Source of the DNA: Aerococcus sanguinicola
GTDB taxonomy: Bacteria > Bacillota > Bacilli > Lactobacillales > Aerococcaceae
Direction of reading: 5' to 3'
DNA: 64,000 nucleotides
Assembly (NCBI RefSeq): GCF_008726925.1
Contig: NZ_VYWO01000002.1
Span: 1 to 64,000 of the forward strand
Shown here: positions 1 to 10,733 of the stretch, one piece after another
How the letters are laid out: each line of letters opens with the position of its first letter
Position numbering within the stretch: position 1 is the stretch's first letter
Notes under the pieces: model-generated
Databases searched by the model: none
What the model saw: only the letters and a program-made list of their open reading frames with translations
What the model was told of the DNA's origin: nothing
Made by a program: the position numbers and the translations under genes

Positions 1-149
1 TTATTGCTGACTTTTTATAGTTGTTTGCTCAACTATTTATTGTTTGAATTGTTGGTTCATCAACTCGAAGTTGATGCCCTACACAATTGGTTCGTCTTCT
101 TTGTTCAGTTTTCAAAGGTCTATCTCGCCTCTTTTGAGACAACTATTTA
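1..149 (-). promoter_or_regulatory. 5' leader of an rRNA operon (16S gene lies off the left edge)
   Basis: Read on the minus strand this stretch follows a strong promoter and carries, at 100-119, ACCTTTGAAAACTGAACAAA, a sequence typical of Firmicute rRNA leaders and spacers (boxA-like antitermination region). No 16S sequence is inside the window, so the operon is inferred from promoter strength and the leader motif. A short plus-strand reading frame across 150-374 is an accident of AT-rich sequence. Confidence 0.65.
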
Positions 150-340
150 ATGATATCTCATCGAGAACGAAATGTCAAGAACTTTTTCAAATTCTTTTTT
201 TCGTTGCTTCCCATTAGAAACAACTTTTATAGTATACCGTACTCAACGGGTCTTCGTCAAGACTTTTTTCAAAATATTTATTTTTTCAAGGTCTTTTTGA
301 GGACAAGGAATATAATATCAGCTTTCAGAACTTTTGTAAA
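150..340 (-). promoter_or_regulatory. Three tandem sigma-A promoters of the rRNA operon
   Basis: On the minus strand there are three well-spaced -35/-10 pairs: TTTACA (335-340) with TATTAT (312-317), spacer 17; TTGACG (255-260) with TATACT (231-236), spacer 18; and TTGACA (173-178) with TATCAT (150-155), spacer 17. Stacked promoters of this quality with AT-rich upstream DNA are characteristic of rrn operons. The direction (leftward, away from oriC near 36 kb) is co-directional with replication, as expected for rRNA. Confidence 0.7.
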
Positions 341-403
341 GTCTTTTTTATTAATTTTCCCTAGAAAAATATAACCGGCTTTATTTGCGCCCTTTCTCTA
401 ATA

Positions 404-447
404 AAAATTAAACTCTGGCTAGGCCAGTCAAGGCCCAGTCAGAGTTC
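404..447 (-). terminator. Intrinsic terminator of msrA
   Basis: On the minus strand AACTCTGACT pairs with AGCCAGAGTT around a GC-rich loop and is followed by TTAATTTTTATTAG. It lies about 35 bases after the msrA stop codon. Confidence 0.7.
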
Positions 448-480
448 CTAGTTACTCGCTAGCAGCTTCTGCTCTTTGTC

Positions 481-999
481 CTACCAATTCTTATCGATAA
501 AATCTTGGCGTCCTGATCCTCGGCGGTAACGTTTGTAGTGGTCAGGATTCTTCCGATAGAAATCTTGGTGGTAGTCTTCAGCAGGGTAAAAGGTCTGGGC
601 AGCTTCAATCTGAGTCACAATTGGATCATCAAAACGCCCACTTGCTTCGAGCGCGGCCTTGGAGTCCAGGGCTGCCTGCTTCTGTTCTTCATCGGCGTAA
701 AAAATCACCGGCCGGTAAGAGTCTCCCCGGTCAACGAATTGTCCCATAGCATCTGTGGGATCGGTTTGCTGCCAGTAAATCTTTAGGAGGTCCTCATAGG
801 AAATTTGTTCAGGGTCATAAGTGATTTCAACGGCTTCCGTGTGCCCTGTATTGCCGCGGCAGACCTCTTCATAAGTAGGATTGGCTACATGCCCACCCGT
901 ATAACCGGATACTACTGAATGGATACCGGGATATTGGTCGAAGGGCTGAACCATACACCAAAAACATCCCCCTGCAAAAATTGCTTTCTTCTCTGCCAT
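481..999 (-). CDS. msrA: Peptide-methionine (S)-S-oxide reductase MsrA
   Basis: Reduces the S-epimer of methionine sulfoxide in oxidised proteins in the cytoplasm, using thioredoxin. The 172-residue length is normal for a single-domain MsrA. The catalytic motif GGCFWC is at residues 10-15 with Cys12 as nucleophile; Cys15 and a cysteine near residue 47 could serve as resolving cysteines, since there is no C-terminal cysteine pair. The [10 protein letters not shown] and [11 protein letters not shown] stretches are typical of the family. A good ribosome site (AAGGAAGGTG) precedes the ATG. It has its own terminator and is separated from serS by another, so it is probably monocistronic. Confidence 0.95.
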   Translation of the reverse strand: MAEKKAIFAGGCFWCMVQPFDQYPGIHSVVSGYTGGHVANPTYEEVCRGNTGHTEAVEITYDPEQISYEDLLKIYWQQTDPTDAMGQFVDRGDSYRPVIFYADEEQKQAALDSKAALEASGRFDDPIVTQIEAAQTFYPAEDYHQDFYRKNPDHYKRYRRGSGRQDFIDKNW

Positions 1000-1082
1000 A
1001 CCGTGTCACCTTCCTTTGAATTGTATGCTTACTTCTATTGTAACAGCTTTTGACTATTCGACCTAGTTCTAGGCCTCAGCTA

Positions 1083-1119
1083 AAAAAGAGGCTCGAGCCC
1101 AATGCTCCAACCTCCTCTT
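1083..1119 (-). terminator. Intrinsic terminator of serS
   Basis: The minus strand forms an AAGAGG...CCTCTT stem, extended by GGAGC/GCTC pairing inside, and is followed by a TTTTTT run. It lies between the serS stop and the msrA start. Confidence 0.7.
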
Positions 1120-1139
1120 ATTTAAGACTGACTGAATTT

Positions 1140-2462
<1,323 letters not shown>

Positions 2463-2469
2463 CTAATAA

Positions 2470-2745
2470 AAAAAGCTATTTCGAGCCCTTCCTGATTCAG
2501 AAAGGGACGAAATAGCTGCTAAAATCTGCATTATCGCGCGGTACCACCCTGCTTCAGCATATCAACATATGCCTGCTGCACTCTCCAGTTAACGGTCTGT
2601 CCGGAAATGCTTCACCCAGACCTGGGCTCGCACTCAGTGATTGTGTGGATTCAATGATACCAAGTACCCGTTCGCAGCAAACACGGACTCTCTTAAACTT
2701 AGCCATCACTTACTAGTCACAATCTTACTTTTTTAATTTTAATCT
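2470..2745 (-). promoter_or_regulatory. T-box riboswitch controlling serS
   Basis: The conserved T-box sequence AGGGTGGTACCGCG is on the minus strand at about 2538-2551. A strong terminator hairpin lies between it and serS (2474-2516), with arms AGCTATTTCG and CGAAATAGCT and an inner AAGGG-type stem. Upstream, AGTAAGTGATGG and AGAGAGTCC resemble the Stem I conserved elements. A TCC triplet in TGAATCCACA around 2650 is the likely serine specifier codon; the family usually senses uncharged tRNA through this codon and the T-box bulge. The element class is certain; the specifier choice is inferred. Confidence 0.93.
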
Positions 2746-2754
2746 ATTAAGGCT

Positions 2755-2783
2755 ATTATAATCTTTCTCTTAACAAATGTCAA
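2755..2783 (-). promoter_or_regulatory. Promoter of the serS T-box transcript
   Basis: A perfect consensus sigma-A promoter on the minus strand: TTGACA at 2778-2783, 17-base spacer, TATAAT at 2755-2760. The -35 hexamer overlaps the TGA stop codon of the upstream dacA gene. Confidence 0.85.
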
Positions 2784-4168
2784 TTTGCTTTTGCGGCTTG
2801 GCTATGGAGCCAGTGCTCCACCTGGTCAACCAGCGTCTCAATGAGCTGAGACATCCGCCGGGTTACTCGGACAATGGGACTCAGGCTCTCCACTTCCTCA
2901 CTCGGCACAATGGCATTGGTCAGTGTCATCGCCTGTCCCTCGGCATCTTCGAGGAAGGGCAGGTCAATGGTCACTTGGTTCACGGCTTGATCAGGATCGA
3001 GTGGGGCCTTCACCTGCAGGCTGCCTTGGGGGGTATACTGCCAATTCTCCGCATAGGCTTCAACCTTCTCTTGAGCCCAGTCTAGGCCTTTGGGGAGGAA
3101 GGCGGCTGAATTGTCTTGGTAAAGCAGGTCCACTTGGTCTTGCCGGCCTTGGTAGACAGCGACCTGGTCCCTAGACGCAAAGACTTCGCCCTTCTGGTGG
3201 ATTAGGGTCCATGCCAGGTTGTCCTGCAGACCATTGAGTAACTTATTGGTTTCCCGGTAGCGGGCCTCATTATCACGCGCCCCCAGGGTCACAAGGAGGA
3301 CGGGCCGGTCGTTAATCCGGCTAACAATCAAGATACAAGCCCCAGCCAAGTCTTCGGTTCCGGTCTTAAGGCCCAAGACATCCTCGCGACCATGGGCGAG
3401 GCCAGGGAGAAATTCATTGAAGTTAACCATCCGGAAGCTCGTCTCTGGATTGACTTGGAAATCTTTGACAGGGACTGCTGACCGGGTCAGGATATCGGGA
3501 TAGTCCTTCAACAAGTGCTGGGTCATCCGCAAGAGGTCGATCCCCCGCATCTGGTTCTCATCCTGGCTCGTGTATTGGTCGCCATGGGTCGTCTGATACT
3601 TCCCATCCAAACCCGAAGCGGTATAGAGCTTATAATCTGTAATACCGAGAGATTCGAGCTTGTCTCCCATCTGATCGACAAATGTCGCTTCATCTCCTGC
3701 CACATATTGGGCCAAGGCAACAATGGCTGAATTCGCCGAATAAATCAGGGTCGCATCGATCAAGTCACCCGCTGTATAAAAATCCTCCGAAGTATCCAAG
3801 GGGACATTGGATAAGTTAGGCTGCCTAGAGAGTTCAGCCACCCCCTCAGACACAGGTATCTTGGTATCGAAGTCTAATTTACCAGCCTTGATGGCATCAT
3901 AGACCACATATAAGCTGAGCAATTTGGTCAGGGAGGCAATGCCATGGAGCTCATCATCTTGGTAGCGGAAGAGGGCCTGACCTGTCGCTGGGTCCATAGC
4001 GGCAGCTTGGTCAACTTCTAAGTTCAATTGACTCGCTAACTGGCTAGAAAAGTCACCCAGGCCCGTTCCCTGGTCCTCTGCAAGGACCAAAGTCGGACTA
4101 ATAACCGTCCATAACAAAGTCAAAACGAGCCCCACTTTAAACACTTTCAGCTTCTTTCCAAGAGTCAT
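2780..4168 (-). CDS. dacA: D-alanyl-D-alanine carboxypeptidase, PBP5/DacA type
   Basis: Low-molecular-weight penicillin-binding protein that trims the terminal D-Ala from peptidoglycan stem peptides at the outer membrane face. It has 462 residues. A signal peptide (1-30, hydrophobic core LVLTLLWTVISPTLVLA) is cut after Ala30. Active-site motifs are S79-L-T-K82 (SxxK), S144-A-N146 (SxN) and K268-T-G270 (KTG). A beta-rich C-terminal domain ends in an amphipathic helix (about MSQLIETLVDQVEHWL) that would anchor the protein to the membrane, as in PBP5. The start ATG overlaps the histidine-kinase stop (ATGA), so it is the third gene of a regulator-sensor-DacA operon, suggesting that the two-component system controls wall maturation. 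Confidence 0.93.
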   Translation of the reverse strand: MTLGKKLKVFKVGLVLTLLWTVISPTLVLAEDQGTGLGDFSSQLASQLNLEVDQAAAMDPATGQALFRYQDDELHGIASLTKLLSLYVVYDAIKAGKLDFDTKIPVSEGVAELSRQPNLSNVPLDTSEDFYTAGDLIDATLIYSANSAIVALAQYVAGDEATFVDQMGDKLESLGITDYKLYTASGLDGKYQTTHGDQYTSQDENQMRGIDLLRMTQHLLKDYPDILTRSAVPVKDFQVNPETSFRMVNFNEFLPGLAHGREDVLGLKTGTEDLAGACILIVSRINDRPVLLVTLGARDNEARYRETNKLLNGLQDNLAWTLIHQKGEVFASRDQVAVYQGRQDQVDLLYQDNSAAFLPKGLDWAQEKVEAYAENWQYTPQGSLQVKAPLDPDQAVNQVTIDLPFLEDAEGQAMTLTNAIVPSEEVESLSPIVRVTRRMSQLIETLVDQVEHWLHSQAAKAN

Positions 4169-5310
4169 CCATTCAACCTCTCTTCCTGGTAATGATTCGG
4201 AATTGTAAAAATAAAACGTGTGCTATGACTATCTGATTCAGCCCAAATCTTGCCATGATGATGGAAGGCCACCCCTTCTGCAATAGCCAGGCCTAGGCCG
4301 CTACCAGATTGCTCTTGCGACCGGGAACTGTCTACCCGGTAGAAACGTTGGAAAAGACGGTCCAAGGCATCTTGGGGAATCTCGTTGCCATCATTTTCAA
4401 CGACGAAGCGGGTTTCTTCCGCATCCTGGCTAATCGCCACACGGACATAGTCGCCCTCGCCACCATACTTGAAGGCATTGGTTAGTAAGTTAGAGAAGAC
4501 CCGCGCCAATTGCTCTGGATCCACATCCACAATAATTTCTTGGTCTTCGGGCGCATCCAAACGAAGCTCCCGGCCAGCCTGTTCTGCCTCCATCTCAAAT
4601 TCCACTAACATCTGCTGGAGCATCCGCACCACATTAATGGGCATCACATTGAGCTTAATATTGACCTGGCTAATCTTCGTATATTCAAACAGGTCATTCA
4701 CCATCCGCTGCAATTGAAGAGACTTGGTATAAGCAATATGGGCGTAGTGCTTCATCTCTTGCTCATCGTTATAGTGGCCACTCTCCAAGAGACCCAGGTA
4801 ACCAATCACTGAAGTCAGCGGGGTCCGAATATCATGGGACATGTTAACAATCAATTCATCTTTCGATTGTTCAATCCGGCGCTCCTCTTCCATGGCTTCC
4901 ACCGTACTATCCACCAGGCGGTTAATCGAGGAAACCACCGGCTTCATCGAATCCAGGTGCTTGCTCGAGATCCGGTGGTCATAGTTTCCCTTAGAGATAA
5001 AATGCAACTCATCTAAGATATAACCCAATTGGACCGTCCGATAGCGGCGGTAAATCCGCCAAGCCACCGCGCCCAGGCCAATCACCACATAGCAGAGGGT
5101 AAAGCCTAAGAAGAAATTCTGCTGGAAATAGGGTTGGAGGATAATCGAGAAGGGATTTTGCTGCATAATCTGGACATAGTAATAATCGTAGGCAAAGATC
5201 AACACGAACATAATGCCAAAATAGCCTAGCAAAAGAATGGCTGTCCAAACCACCGCCTCAAAGCAAACTTCGAGAAAGACGCGGTATTTACTTCGTTTGG
5301 AATGATACAT
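4165..5310 (-). CDS. Sensor histidine kinase, envelope-linked
   Basis: Membrane sensor kinase paired with the OmpR-type regulator just upstream. Two transmembrane helices (about residues 15-42 and 66-90) flank a short extracellular loop, followed by a HAMP-like linker, a HisKA domain with phospho-accepting His in MSHDIRTPLTS (about residue 159) and a HATPase domain with N box, VENDGNEIPQ and SGSGLGLAIAEG. I place the start at the second in-frame ATG (MYHSKRSK) because GGGAGG lies 8 bases before it; the earlier ATG at 5328 has no such site. The layout resembles VanS/PhoR-like kinases. The signal is unknown; context suggests cell-wall state. Confidence 0.9.
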   Translation of the reverse strand: MYHSKRSKYRVFLEVCFEAVVWTAILLLGYFGIMFVLIFAYDYYYVQIMQQNPFSIILQPYFQQNFFLGFTLCYVVIGLGAVAWRIYRRYRTVQLGYILDELHFISKGNYDHRISSKHLDSMKPVVSSINRLVDSTVEAMEEERRIEQSKDELIVNMSHDIRTPLTSVIGYLGLLESGHYNDEQEMKHYAHIAYTKSLQLQRMVNDLFEYTKISQVNIKLNVMPINVVRMLQQMLVEFEMEAEQAGRELRLDAPEDQEIIVDVDPEQLARVFSNLLTNAFKYGGEGDYVRVAISQDAEETRFVVENDGNEIPQDALDRLFQRFYRVDSSRSQEQSGSGLGLAIAEGVAFHHHGKIWAESDSHSTRFIFTIPNHYQEERLNG

Positions 5311-5337
5311 GAGCTTGCCTCCCTTCATCTTTAGGCA

Positions 5338-6042
5338 CTAGGCTTGGTCAGCTGTCGGATCGACAATCCGGTAGCCTACCCCCCAAACCGTTGAAATCAC
5401 CTTGTCGCCATTGGTTGCCTTACCAATCTTATCGCGTAAGTGGCTGACATGGACCATCACCGTCTTGGCAGAAACAACCGAATCCTGCTGCCAAACTCGT
5501 TCAAAAATTTCGTCTGCACTGAAGACTTCATTCGGATGACTGGCCAAGAGATAGAGAATACCGAATTCTAAAGCTGTCAGCTGGATCTCTTTGCCATCAA
5601 TCGTCTTCACCTCATGAGAATTCTTATGGATGGTCAGAGGGCCAATCTCAATCGTGTCCGTATTATTCTCATCGGACAAATTCGCCCGCCGCAAGAGGGA
5701 CTTCACCCGGGCCATCACTTCTAGGGCGTTGAAGGGTTTGGTCACATAGTCATCTGCCCCAGTCGTTAAACCTGAAATCTTGTCCATATCGCTCGACTTA
5801 GCCGATAACAAGAGGATTGGAATCTCAACATTCCGCCCCCGCAATTCCTTCAAGAGGGTCAAACCATCCTTACCTGGCATCATAATATCCAAGATCATCA
5901 AGTCAATATCCGGATTATCCACCATCTGCTTGAGGGCATCATCCCCATCAAAAGCTTGGACCACCTGGTAGCCCTCATTCTTAGAATAAATCGTCAGTAA
6001 CTCAACAATATCCTTATCATCATCTACAATCAATAACTTCAT
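5338..6042 (-). CDS. OmpR/PhoB-family response regulator
   Basis: DNA-binding partner of the adjacent histidine kinase, 234 residues. The receiver domain has acidic residues D7-D9, phospho-acceptor Asp52 (LMILDIMMPG), Ser80 and Lys102 (TKPF). The C-terminal winged-helix domain (about 133-230) contains the family signature around LTALEFGILYLLASHPNEVFS and VSHLRDKIG. It is first in a three-gene operon with the kinase and dacA. No clear operator was identified in the upstream 130 bases. Confidence 0.92.
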   Translation of the reverse strand: MKLLIVDDDKDIVELLTIYSKNEGYQVVQAFDGDDALKQMVDNPDIDLMILDIMMPGKDGLTLLKELRGRNVEIPILLLSAKSSDMDKISGLTTGADDYVTKPFNALEVMARVKSLLRRANLSDENNTDTIEIGPLTIHKNSHEVKTIDGKEIQLTALEFGILYLLASHPNEVFSADEIFERVWQQDSVVSAKTVMVHVSHLRDKIGKATNGDKVISTVWGVGYRIVDPTADQA

Positions 6043-6172
6043 CTCGCCACTCCCTTACACAAAATTTATTTACACACTATTTCTAAAGACATACTCCCCT
6101 ATATTTTAGCAAAACATCCCTATGATTGTTTAAAGAAAACCCACAAATCTCCTTAAGAAAGCATTAAATCAA

Positions 6173-6480
6173 AGGGTGTGAGACTTGGCGCTTAGGCTTG
6201 GATGATTGGAGCAAGTCAGAATAAGAGCGAAGTAGTCGCTCGTTTCAGACTTGTGAAATCACCCCAAGCCTGCCAAGTCGAACCCGACTACAAAGGGTGT
6301 GAGGGCGCGCGGTTAGCTTCCTTTCACTGGAGCAAGTCACCAGAGCAGTCGATCAGACTGCGGCGGAGACTTGTGAAGTGACAAGGAAGCTGCGCGACCG
6401 AACCCAACTAGGGTGTGAGCAAGAGCGTTTAGGCTCGGATAATTGCTCTCGGAAGCTCTGAGCGCAAATCGCAAGCGTCA
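6173..6480 (-). repeat. Hairpin-repeat array A (two full units plus a degraded third)
   Basis: Units at 6173-6289 and 6294-6409, with a diverged third from 6411 to about 6480. Unit orientation, defined as GGGTTCG first and CACACCC last, is on the minus strand here, opposite to all other arrays. In the first unit the outer arms ACTTGGC/GCCAAGT, then AGGCTTGG/CCAAGCCT, then AAGTC(T)GAA/TTCTGACTT and finally GAGCGA/TCGCTC all pair. The third keeps GGGTGTGAGCAAGAGCG but then loses similarity. This is the only array not abutting a stop codon: it lies between the pfpI terminator and the response-regulator promoter region. Confidence 0.85.
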
Positions 6481-6579
6481 TTTTGTATTCGTCAGCTCTG
6501 AATACAAATCACCCAAATCCCAATCGAAGTCTTGGACTGTGGCTTGCTCCCTCCGCAGCATCCTTCCAAACACAGCCCA

Positions 6580-6607
6580 AAGAAAAAGAGCAGGCTGCCC
6601 TGCTCTC
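6580..6607 (-). terminator. Intrinsic terminator of the PfpI-family gene
   Basis: Minus-strand AGAGCAGGG-cag-CCTGCTCT followed by TTTTCTTTG, about 22 bases after the stop codon. Confidence 0.8.
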
Positions 6608-6628
6608 TTTTCTATTCATCTAAGGGGT

Positions 6629-7141
6629 CTATTTTAAGGCATCGACAATGGCTTTGTTGAAGGCATCCAAGTCTGCTGGGGTCCGGCTTGAAACAATACC
6701 GGATGGATCAATGACAACTTCTTCATCAAAGAAGTTAGCGCCCGCATTTTTCACATCGACAGCAACTTGTTTAACGGCTGTAATGGATTTTCCCTTCAAT
6801 ACGTCAGCATTGACCAGCAATTGAGGGGCGTGGCAAATGGAGAAAATAGGCTTGCGCTTGAATGCAAAGTGACGAACAAAATCTAATACGCGCTCGTCGC
6901 CCCGTAATTTGTCAGGTGAATATCCCCCAGGAATGAGCAAGGCATCATAGTCTTCGCCTTTCGCTGCGTCAATCCCAACTGCGACTTCTACTTCTGTGCC
7001 TTCACTTTTACCTTTAACGGTTTGGCCAGCTTCGAGTCCCACGGTCACGACTTCGTGTCCCGCAGCCTCGAGGGCTTCCTTAGGTGATGTAAACTCTGAA
7101 TCTTCGAATAGGTCTGTGATAATTGCTGCAATTTTTGCCAT
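6629..7141 (-). CDS. DJ-1/PfpI superfamily protein (deglycase/stress protease-like)
   Basis: Cytoplasmic class I glutamine-amidotransferase-like fold, 170 residues. The nucleophile elbow is FSICHAPQLLV with Cys103-His104, and the family Glu lies in the N-terminal LFEDSEFTSP segment. Members such as YhbO and Bacillus GSP18 are general-stress proteins reported as proteases or protein deglycases; the exact activity cannot be decided from sequence. It has its own terminator and a purine-rich ribosome site (GGAGGTTCC) before the ATG. Confidence 0.85.
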   Translation of the reverse strand: MAKIAAIITDLFEDSEFTSPKEALEAAGHEVVTVGLEAGQTVKGKSEGTEVEVAVGIDAAKGEDYDALLIPGGYSPDKLRGDERVLDFVRHFAFKRKPIFSICHAPQLLVNADVLKGKSITAVKQVAVDVKNAGANFFDEEVVIDPSGIVSSRTPADLDAFNKAIVDALK

Positions 7142-7245
7142 AAATTATGGAACCTCCTTCAATTCAATACACGTTCAACTTCTCTTTCATCCTAACATGT
7201 CAGCCTGGCAAAGGCGAGTAATCCGCTCAGCCTGACTATAAGAAA

Positions 7246-7270
7246 AACGCCTAGCCTGGGCTAGACGCTT
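7246..7270 (-). terminator. Intrinsic terminator of guaB
   Basis: Minus-strand AAGCGTCTAGCC-ca-GGCTAGGCGTT followed by TTTC, close after the guaB stop. Confidence 0.85.
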
Positions 7271-7280
7271 GTCCTTGCTC

Positions 7281-8792
<1,512 letters not shown>

Positions 8793-8801
8793 TTATTCAA
8801 T

Positions 8802-8893
8802 AGGATAGCCCGAACTTCCGAAATTGTCAACAATTATTTTAATCTTTCGCGGTTAATAGCGAACTTTTTATTTAAAAATTATTTTATTGTTCG
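8802..8893 (-). promoter_or_regulatory. guaB promoter with PurBox-like CGAAC motifs
   Basis: Minus-strand TTGACA (8825-8830), 17-base spacer, TATCCT (8802-8807). A CGAAC motif lies in the spacer (8811-8815), and two more in inverted arrangement at 8860-8864 and 8889-8893 (24 bases between). PurR boxes in Bacillus and Lactococcus contain CCGAAC with AT flanks, so purine control by a PurR homologue is possible. Promoter is well supported; the operator role is an inference. Confidence 0.55.
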
Positions 8894-8895
8894 TC

Positions 8896-9939
8896 TTATA
8901 GCTTATTTTGAAGGACTGAGAGGGCTTGGTCAGCTTGGAAGCCTTGACCATCGATAAAGACGGCTGGACTGGCTTCAACGCCCACTGCCTTGCCTTCTTT
9001 GTAAGCGGCTTTGAGGGCTGCTTGGTTGCCTTGATAGCGGTAGCCCAGTTCTTCTTCTGCGAATCTAAAGACCCCTTCAAAGTCGGAAGCCACCCATTCG
9101 GGACGCCGGGCGAGGATCTCTTCCACTTGGTATAAAGCTTTCTCTGGGCTTTGATAGTCCACAAAGCGCTGCATCACTTCGCCCTTGTAGCTGCCCCCAT
9201 GCCGCAAGCTAAAGAGCTTGGTCACTAGGCGCACTTGGCCCGAAGCAAGCGCTTGGCGCAGAATCGGGAAAGCTTCCTTGACGTAGGCTGCTGATTCTGC
9301 TTCATAGAGGTCAATAAATTGATAGATGGTCTTTTCTGCCTGGTCTGAGCCGACTACAAAACCAATATCCTCGCTCAGAGCATCCGGGTCAAAGTCATTG
9401 GCTAAGTCTTGGTCTTCTAGCGCCTCTGCCAGCCACTTGCGGATGGTGAAGTGGTCTTCGTGTTCATCTAAGATGTGGCCTGCCAGGAAGACAGTAGGAA
9501 CGAAGCGCACCCCGTTGTCTTCCCCTTCTTGGCGGATCGCCTGGGCGACTTCTTCATTATTCTGCCGCTCGAGTCCAACCACATTCTCCACCCAATCTTT
9601 AACGCCATCGTGGTCCAATTCTCCCCAAACATCCTGGTTGGCATAGAAATAATGGATCAACTGATAGGATTCTTCTGGTCGGTCATAATCAATATATTGG
9701 TGGAGGACATTGGCCTTGGACAACTCATGCTTGTCGCGGTCGTAGGATTTGATAATCCGCTGCAACTTGCCTGCTGCCACCCACTCGTCTAATAAGTAAG
9801 AATTGTTTTGGAAGAACTTCCGGGCAAAAGGACAGCGGTAATTAATAAATTCAATCGATTTAATCGGCGCATCATCGCAGCCCAATTTTATACCGAGCTC
9901 TGTGCCGATTCCCTTTGGATTAATATCTGCCGTATTCAT
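8896..9939 (-). CDS. Two-domain thioredoxin-fold (DsbA/FrnE-like) protein
   Basis: Protein of 347 residues made of two consecutive DsbA-type thioredoxin domains, about 20-190 and 205-347. The first has FINYRCPFARKF where a CxxC motif would be, leaving only Cys36, and the cis-proline in VRFVPTVFLAGH. The second has DLYEAESAAY at the redox position with no cysteine, and a cis-proline in VEASPAVFIDGQG. No signal peptide, so cytoplasmic. It may be a reductase adaptor or a monothiol protein rather than a disulfide oxidase. Own promoter region and ribosome site GAGGTT. Function uncertain; fold fairly sure. Confidence 0.7.
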   Translation of the reverse strand: MNTADINPKGIGTELGIKLGCDDAPIKSIEFINYRCPFARKFFQNNSYLLDEWVAAGKLQRIIKSYDRDKHELSKANVLHQYIDYDRPEESYQLIHYFYANQDVWGELDHDGVKDWVENVVGLERQNNEEVAQAIRQEGEDNGVRFVPTVFLAGHILDEHEDHFTIRKWLAEALEDQDLANDFDPDALSEDIGFVVGSDQAEKTIYQFIDLYEAESAAYVKEAFPILRQALASGQVRLVTKLFSLRHGGSYKGEVMQRFVDYQSPEKALYQVEEILARRPEWVASDFEGVFRFAEEELGYRYQGNQAALKAAYKEGKAVGVEASPAVFIDGQGFQADQALSVLQNKL

Positions 9940-10024
9940 ATAGAAATAACCTCCTCAGTTAAGTTAAGTTCATTGTAACAAGAAGCAAGGCCAAGGACTA
10001 TAAAAAGCCCTCACTTAAAGAAAG

Positions 10025-10066
10025 TAAAAAGCCTACAAACTTGAACGATTAATCCAAAGTTTGCAG
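10025..10066 (-). terminator. Intrinsic terminator of the small membrane gene at 10113
   Basis: Minus-strand GTCTGCAAACTT...AAGTTTGTAGGC followed by TTTTTAC. It lies between that gene and the thioredoxin-fold gene. Confidence 0.65.
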
Positions 10067-10112
10067 ACTTGACGCTAACTAACTTGTTGACGCATTGGCT
10101 ACTGAGCCTTTC

Positions 10113-10307
10113 CTAGTCATGGCTATACTTTCTATGGTAGTGGATAAATTTTAGAAGATAGAAGCCATGCAGGAGATAAATGGGGCAGGCTAGCGTCAAC
10201 CAACTTCGAAGCGATATGCCAGATACCTTAAACAGGACTAGGACAAGAATTGGAATCAGGATAGAAATAACAAAGACATCTTTTCGGTAAATCACGGGCT
10301 GAGTCAT
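10113..10307 (-). CDS. Small membrane protein of unknown function
   Basis: Encodes 64 residues with two predicted membrane helices (about 12-30 and 36-53) and a basic, His-rich tail (KFIHYHRKYSHD). Start chosen at the ATG at 10307 because GAGGTG lies 9 bases upstream; a GTG four codons earlier has no ribosome site. Followed by its own terminator. Family not recognised. Confidence 0.55.
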   Translation of the reverse strand: MTQPVIYRKDVFVISILIPILVLVLFKVSGISLRSWLTLACPIYLLHGFYLLKFIHYHRKYSHD

Positions 10308-10427
10308 TTCTAAAATCACCTCAATTATTTTGAATCTCGCTTCATATTTTTATATTATCAAAAAAACGACCCTATCAAGTCTAGTATGCTTACGATGACC
10401 AATCGAAAGTTTCCGATTAACAAAACT

Positions 10428-10454
10428 AAGCTAGCAAAAGAAGGCTAGCTTAGT
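10428..10454 (-). terminator. Terminator hairpin downstream of array B
   Basis: Perfect CTAAGCTAGC / GCTAGCTTAG arms with a short loop, followed on the minus strand by TTTTGTTAATC. It would end transcripts that start in parA-parB-DUF951-ychF-DUF1129 and run through array B. Confidence 0.65.
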
Positions 10455-10495
10455 GAAGGATTATTTGTCTGTTTAGCTGGTCTGCTCATAGCCCT

Positions 10496-10732
10496 AGTCG
10501 GGTTCGACTTGGCAGACTCGGAGTGATTTCACAAGTCAGAAACGAGCGACTACTTCGCTCTTATTCTGACTTGCTCCAATCATCCGAGTCTAACCGCCAA
10601 GCCTCACACCTTGTATAGTCGGGTTCGGTCGCGCAACTTCCTTGTCACTTCACAAGTCTCCGCCGCAGTCTAGTCGACTGCTCTGGTGACTTGCTCCAGT
10701 GAAAGGAAGCTGACCGCGCTCCCTCACACCCT
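10496..10732 (+). repeat. Hairpin-repeat array B (two units)
   Basis: Units at 10496-10611 and 10617-10732. Unit 1 arms: ACTTGGC/GCCAAG, AGACTCGG/CCGAGTCT, CAAGTCAGAA/TTCTGACTTG and GAGCGA/TCGCTC. Unit 2 arms: AACTTCCTT/AAGGAAGCT (one wobble), CAAGTC/GACTTG and GCAGTC/GACTGC. The array ends one base from the stop codon of the leftward DUF1129 gene. Confidence 0.9.
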
Positions 10733-10733
10733 G

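Noticed and set aside
150..374. Plus-strand frame of 74 codons at the left edge
   Set aside because: It overlaps three opposing promoters in AT-rich DNA and has no ribosome site.
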